Positions 59,453-64,000 of a stretch of 64,000 nt of DNA are shown here, one piece after another (the stretch's first letter is position 1; every line of letters begins with the position of its first letter). The stretch is from Hansfordia pulvinata. Lineage: Eukaryota; Ascomycota; Sordariomycetes; Xylariales. The notes under the pieces are model-generated. The model did no database searches, was not told the DNA's origin, and saw only the letters and a program-made list of their open reading frames with translations. The stretch is taken from the NCBI GenBank assembly GCA_006538405.1, contig BJKQ01000009.1, forward strand, positions 558,001-622,000, given 5' to 3'. The position numbers were made by a program, and so were the translations under genes.

Positions 59453-61443
59453 GCACTTCCATGCTCGTAGTTGACGCCTCGAAGACCGCTGCATCGACCA
59501 ACCCAGCTTCAGCCCTGCCTAGACTCGGCTTCTGCGTACCTACGGACAGATAGAGCCATTTGTTGATGCGGGCTTGGATGCAGTGCAGCCATCTCGGGAT
59601 CCAAGTCGGTTCCCATTCGGGCCATGCGGTAATATTGTTTCGTTTGTTGCACCGGCTGCAAGGGGACCATGGCACGCATGGGTACGAGTACTCGCAGATG
59701 GATGTCCACTCTGGGGTATATGATGTACCCAGTATTGCCTAACAGCCGGGACTGCGCCTTGCAAGCCGTCGGCGCGCGAGTCCGAGTAAGCTGGAGGAGG
59801 ACCCGTCGCCAATGAGGCAGAGGTACATGGCGTGTCTGGGGCGGTACGCGTCAAGGGCCAAGCTTCCGTATAGAGGCGCGCTGAGCGAGTCGCGCGCTAC
59901 TCAGGGTGAGGTACCTCGGTCCACGACTTACATGCGTCTCTTGTATCTCGCCCCCGCCCATCCCGCCCAAGCTCCTCTGCACCAGCCCCGGCTCTTTCAC
60001 GATTCCCAGATTCGCATCCATCCCAGGTCCCATCCTGCACCGCTGTCTGCATGCGCGGCTTTGTCGACCTTGGCACCTCTCCCCCAGCCAGTCCTGCCGG
60101 GCTGCTTTCTTTCCTTCCGCTCACATTTCGTCCTCGATCTCCAGCGCCACAGACTGCAGCTCCTGGGATTTGAGTCGATACGGTCCCGCGTCCCGCCAGC
60201 CCACGCTTGCAGCATACACGACGATCCCCTCTGGTCCGGGTTGATAGTACCGAGGCCGCCCGTCGATCAACCACCATCACCACCACCACCGCCACTCAGC
60301 CCGCCAGCCCGTCAGCCAGGGCCTCACCAGTCTGGCTTCTCAGCTTGCACGCAGGCACGATCGAGTCGCAGGCGAACAGAAGCGCCAGCACAATTCAGTA
60401 CGAGCGGACCGCCGCCTCGTTCGTCATCTGTTTGTGGCAATCGCATAGCACTGCACCGCTGCGCATCCCGCCCTCTTACCTCGCCCACCTTTGCCACGGC
60501 CGCAGATCCGCGGTAGCTGGGGACTGTCTTTTCGCCACGCCGCGACTAGCTCTCGCCGTACCGAGGGTCCTGGTGCCATTCCGCAGCATCTGTATTGGTC
60601 GCACGAGCCTGCCGCCTTCGCCCGCCTTGCCCGCCATCGAGCCAGGCCCAGCTGCTTGCTTGGGGTCGACCAGCCCAATCACGCGCAGCTTCCAGTCATC
60701 CTACTGTTCTGGCTGACCGACCTGCCTCTGCCAGACAGCCGTCCCGTGGGCACTGAGCTACTGGGTCGCATCGTTGGTGCGCATGATAGGCCTTGAAATC
60801 TTCCAAAACCTGGTACTCGTTCTACTAATCACGCCAAGCTGTGCTGCCGACTGTGAGCAGGCGGCCGTGTGCCCCAGCTGGTCCGACTTGGATTTCCATC
60901 GGCCAGATCCATCCAATTTGGCCATTGCCGGATTTGCCCACCTGCAATCTCGACAGGCCCGTCCGTCCGGTCCACACAGCAGAGAACCGTCTCCTTGTGC
61001 TTCCTGTCCCTTGTGTCCCGCTCCAACAACGCCAGCCGGCACCGCTGCATCCTGCCTGCCCTGGTAGTCTGCAACCTTGCGCGCTGCACACTGGTGCGCC
61101 CTCCCTACGGAGTACAATACGTGTGCGCTCGCAACGCCACGCAGCCGCTCAACCCCCCAAGAGGCATTACGAGCACTCGTGCCTTCAATTGGCCCCGCCC
61201 GTTGTCGGTGCCACCCGCCGTCCTGGTGGGTTGAGGTAAGGTTAGGTATTGGGACCCCGTCCGCAGGCGCCCCCAGGCCAAGTTGCGAGGTACCTGCCGT
61301 GGACCTGTCAGCCAGCCCCTGGGCCCTGTCCTGAGAGTCAGGCACCTACCGCCCCATCGAGCCGCCGTAGCTCCCTCGATACGCCCGACGCTCGCCCCCT
61401 ACCAGCCTTGAGTCCCTCCACTGCTCGACCGCCGCCCGCAGCA

Positions 61444-64000
61444 ATGTCGTCCTCAGCCACCGCCGAGCACCCGCACCCGCACTCCCACTCCCACCATCCG
61501 CATCATCATCACCAGCAGCAAGCCCACGCCCATCACAGCAATCCGGCCTCCCCATCTGCATCCTCGTTTCCCCGTGGTCACGACCCGCGTTCCGCCGCGA
61601 AGCCCTCCAGCCATCCTCCCCAGACCAGCCTCAACGCCCATTCGCAGCACATCTCGCGGTCCCAGTCCACCCGCTCCCGCTCGGGCGCTGCCAACCCCTC
61701 AGCCTCCGCGTCAGGCCCGCCTCCGCATCGCTCTGCTTCCACCTCCCAGAACTCACGTCACGGCCACAGCCACGGCACCCCTTCGCGACAGCCCTCCAAC
61801 GCCTCGACCCGGCGTCCCCGCGACCGCGACAACAACGTTCTCCCCCACCCCGACCAGGACTATGAGACCGCGGACCTAGCGCACCGCCCCAAGCGAAGCT
61901 CCAGTAGGGATCGCCACCAACCCCCTTCTGCTCCCGCCACCCCCTCGCGGGACCACAGGGACCGGGACCCTCACAAGGACAGGTCTGTCCACCGCCGCAC
62001 CAGCTCCCGCTCCACCCCCGCCAATTCCCACAACCCCGATCCCATGGCCGGCCCCAGCGCCGGTCCGGGTGCGGCCGCCTCCAACAACGACAAGAATGCC
62101 GTCCCTGCCGTCATGCAGGCTGCCGCCGACGCCCGCGCCACTGGCGCCCGGCAAAAGTCCTCTCGCACTTCTATCCCCACGCAGTCCGGCAAATGGATTC
62201 TCGGCAAGACCATCGGTGCTGGCAGCATGGGCAAGGTGAAGCTCGCCCGGAAGGAGGACGGTACAGAGCAGGTCAGTTCGCCCCAAACCCATATCATGGC
62301 CCCCGGTGCCTGTATAGTCTCGTCGTAACGACCACGCCCATGGCCTGCGCCTCTGCCTCTGATCTTCTCACTAACCCCCTTTCGTAGGTCGCTTGCAAGA
62401 TCATCCCTAGAGGTTCTACCGAGGATAATCATCACAGTCGCGCCGAGAAGGAGAGGGCCGATCAATCTAAAGAAATCAGGACCGCCCGCGAAGCTGCTAT
62501 TGTCACACTGCTCGAGCACCCCCACATTTGCGGCCTACGGGATGTTGTCCGAACCAACTACCACTGGTACATGCTGTTTGAATACGTCAACGGTGGCCAG
62601 ATGCTCGACTACATCATCTCTCATGGCAAGCTGAAGGAGAAGCAAGCCAGGAAGTTTAGTCGTCAAATCGCCAGCGCTCTCGATTACTGCCATCGAAACA
62701 GCATCGTACACCGCGACCTGAAGATTGAGAACATACTCATCAGCAAGACGGGCGACATCAAGATCATCGACTTTGGCCTCAGCAACCTGTTCGCCCCGCG
62801 TGGCCACCTCAAGACGTTCTGTGGCAGTCTCTACTTCGCCGCCCCTGAACTTCTGCAGGCCCGCGCCTACACCGGCCCTGAAGTTGATGTCTGGAGTTTC
62901 GGCATCGTTCTCTATGTTTTGGTGTGTGGCAAGGTGCCTTTTGATGACCAAAGCATGCCTGCCTTGCATGCCAAGATCAAGAAGGGCTTGGTGGATTACC
63001 CGGGATGGCTATCGCATGGTAAAACCCCAAGCATCGCCGATTGTTATCTGAATTATGCTGACCCCCACCAGAGTGCCGTCATCTCCTTTCTCGCATGCTG
63101 GTGACCGACCCGAAGCAGCGCGCCACCATGTTCGAAGTCATGAACCACCCCTGGCTGACAAAGGGATACAACGGGCCTCCCGACAACTACATGCATTCAC
63201 GCGAGCCTCTGACTCAGCCCCTCGAGCCCGAAGTCCTCAACGCCATGACCGGGTTCAACTTTGGATCACCTGAGACGATCAAGTCACAGCTTTTGAAGAT
63301 GATCGAATCCGACGAGTACAAACGCGCCGTGCAGCTTCTGCAGAAAGAGAAGGAACTGCCCATACCAGTCAAGGATGGCGAGAAGAAGCGCCCATTTGGG
63401 TTTGACTTCTATAAGAGACGCAACTCTGGCGGCAGCAGAGACAATCTAACAACCCCCAGCTCTGAGATGCTGCAGCTAGGGAATGACCCCCTCAACGCCT
63501 TCAGCCCCCTCATCTCCATCTACTATCTCGTCAGGGAAAAACAGGCAAGGGACCGAGTCGACTCAGCTCCCAAATCCAACACCCCCAAGAACGTTGCCGA
63601 TGCGCCCATGCCTGACATTGCGCCACCTCCGGAGGCACACACCAACACGGCAGCGTACGAGATGGCAGGCGAAAAGGCAACTGGTGGTCGAACACGCCCT
63701 CGTGCCCGCACTCACGGCGAAGATGACGCCCCTGAGGACGTCAAGAAAGCCCAGCCCGCAAACAAGGTGCCTCCACCTCCCCCACCTCCCGAGACGGCAG
63801 CCGAACAACCCAAGAAGGAGAGCGCCGCAGCCGGTATTCTACGTCGTTTCAGCACCAGACGCCGAAAGGAGCCCGAGAGACTGGAGAAGGATCGCTCCCA
63901 CCCACCTGTTGTTCAGGTCCACTCACCCGCTGACTCCCCAGCGGCCCCGCGCAAGAGCTTCAGCATTCGCAGGCCTCGACGTGAACGGGACGAGGGGCCT
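61444..64000 (+). CDS. KIN1: Kin1/MARK (PAR-1)-type Ser/Thr kinase, 3' end cut by the window
   Basis: Kinase of the Kin1/Kin2/MARK group, which in yeasts acts at the cell cortex in polarity, secretion and cell-wall integrity. ATG at 61444 ([20 protein letters not shown]) opens a disordered His/Ser/Pro-rich N-terminus of about 250 residues. Kinase motifs: [53 protein letters not shown] and [20 protein letters not shown]. Introns 62272-62387 and 63019-63071; the second joins LSH to [17 protein letters not shown]. The segment [20 protein letters not shown] is typical of Kin1. After the kinase come [13 protein letters not shown] and basic, Pro-rich linkers ([25 protein letters not shown]). The C-terminal KA1 domain expected in the family lies beyond the window. 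No frameshift is seen in this gene. Confidence 0.9.

Larger units (their letters stand above)
55285..61443. other. Intergenic region before the Kin1-type kinase
   Basis: About 6.2 kb with no supportable gene. It contains the 3' flank of the patatin-type gene, an A26 run at 55933-55958, TACTCGTA-type words (about 56940, 57515, 57550, 57685, 58440, 59680) and a dense cluster of GTAGGTA/GTACATGTAGG words at 59400-59450. The last 1.5 kb is C-rich and probably holds the promoter and long 5' leader of the kinase. Frames such as 59812-60516 (plus) read as Pro/Ser/Arg-rich composition without a domain. Confidence 0.5.

Noticed and set aside
59812..60516. 234-codon open frame upstream of the Kin1-type kinase
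   Set aside because: Composition-driven sequence in the C-rich leader region. No domain, and several other frames are equally open.

Overview
The window reads as nuclear DNA of a GC-rich filamentous ascomycete, most likely a Sordariomycete. Genes are far apart. Introns are short (about 50-140 nt in most genes), with GT..AG ends and CTGAC/CTAAC-like branch sites. Coding regions strongly prefer C or G at third codon positions, and several proteins carry long Gln, His, Ser, Pro or Ala runs. The families present (STE20-type PAK, Kin1-type kinase, a vigilin/Scp160-like KH protein, a patatin-like multidomain protein) are typical of filamentous fungi. No bacterial operon structure, tRNA, rRNA, CRISPR array or intact transposon was recognised.

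Layout. 3582-5392 (+): FAD-dependent aromatic-ring monooxygenase. 6494-10445 (-): STE20-type p21-activated kinase with CRIB and kinase domains. 10446-24802: long gene-poor stretch with simple repeats, dispersed short motifs and one unrecognised cluster of minus-strand ORFs (22471-24330). 24803-28789 (+): Scp160/vigilin-like multi-KH protein. 29332-30222 (-): predicted secreted protein of unknown function. 31842-33060 (-): eroded protein-arginine deiminase (PAD) gene. 35845-37057 (-): SDR dehydrogenase with a probable mitochondrial presequence. 44789-45769 (-): divergent SDR. 48360-55284 (+): very large protein with a zinc finger, a P-loop NTPase, a RING-like segment and a patatin domain. 61444-64000 (+): Kin1/MARK-type kinase, cut by the window end.

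A theme runs through the whole window. At least five otherwise well-conserved genes are interrupted by frameshifts. Those I could place in the STE20, Scp160-like and SDR genes are one-base losses inside or beside runs of three or more C/G. This looks like homopolymer undercalling in the assembly rather than gene death. The PAD locus differs, because its shifts are denser and include changes that do not fit a lost homopolymer base.

The genes do not form one obvious pathway. STE20, Kin1 and the KH protein are housekeeping regulators of polarity, cell shape and mRNA fate. The monooxygenase, the two SDRs, the secreted protein and the PAD relic are accessory. The most unusual item is the patatin-domain protein: its reading places Asn where the lipase nucleophile Ser should be, next to NTPase and RING-like modules.
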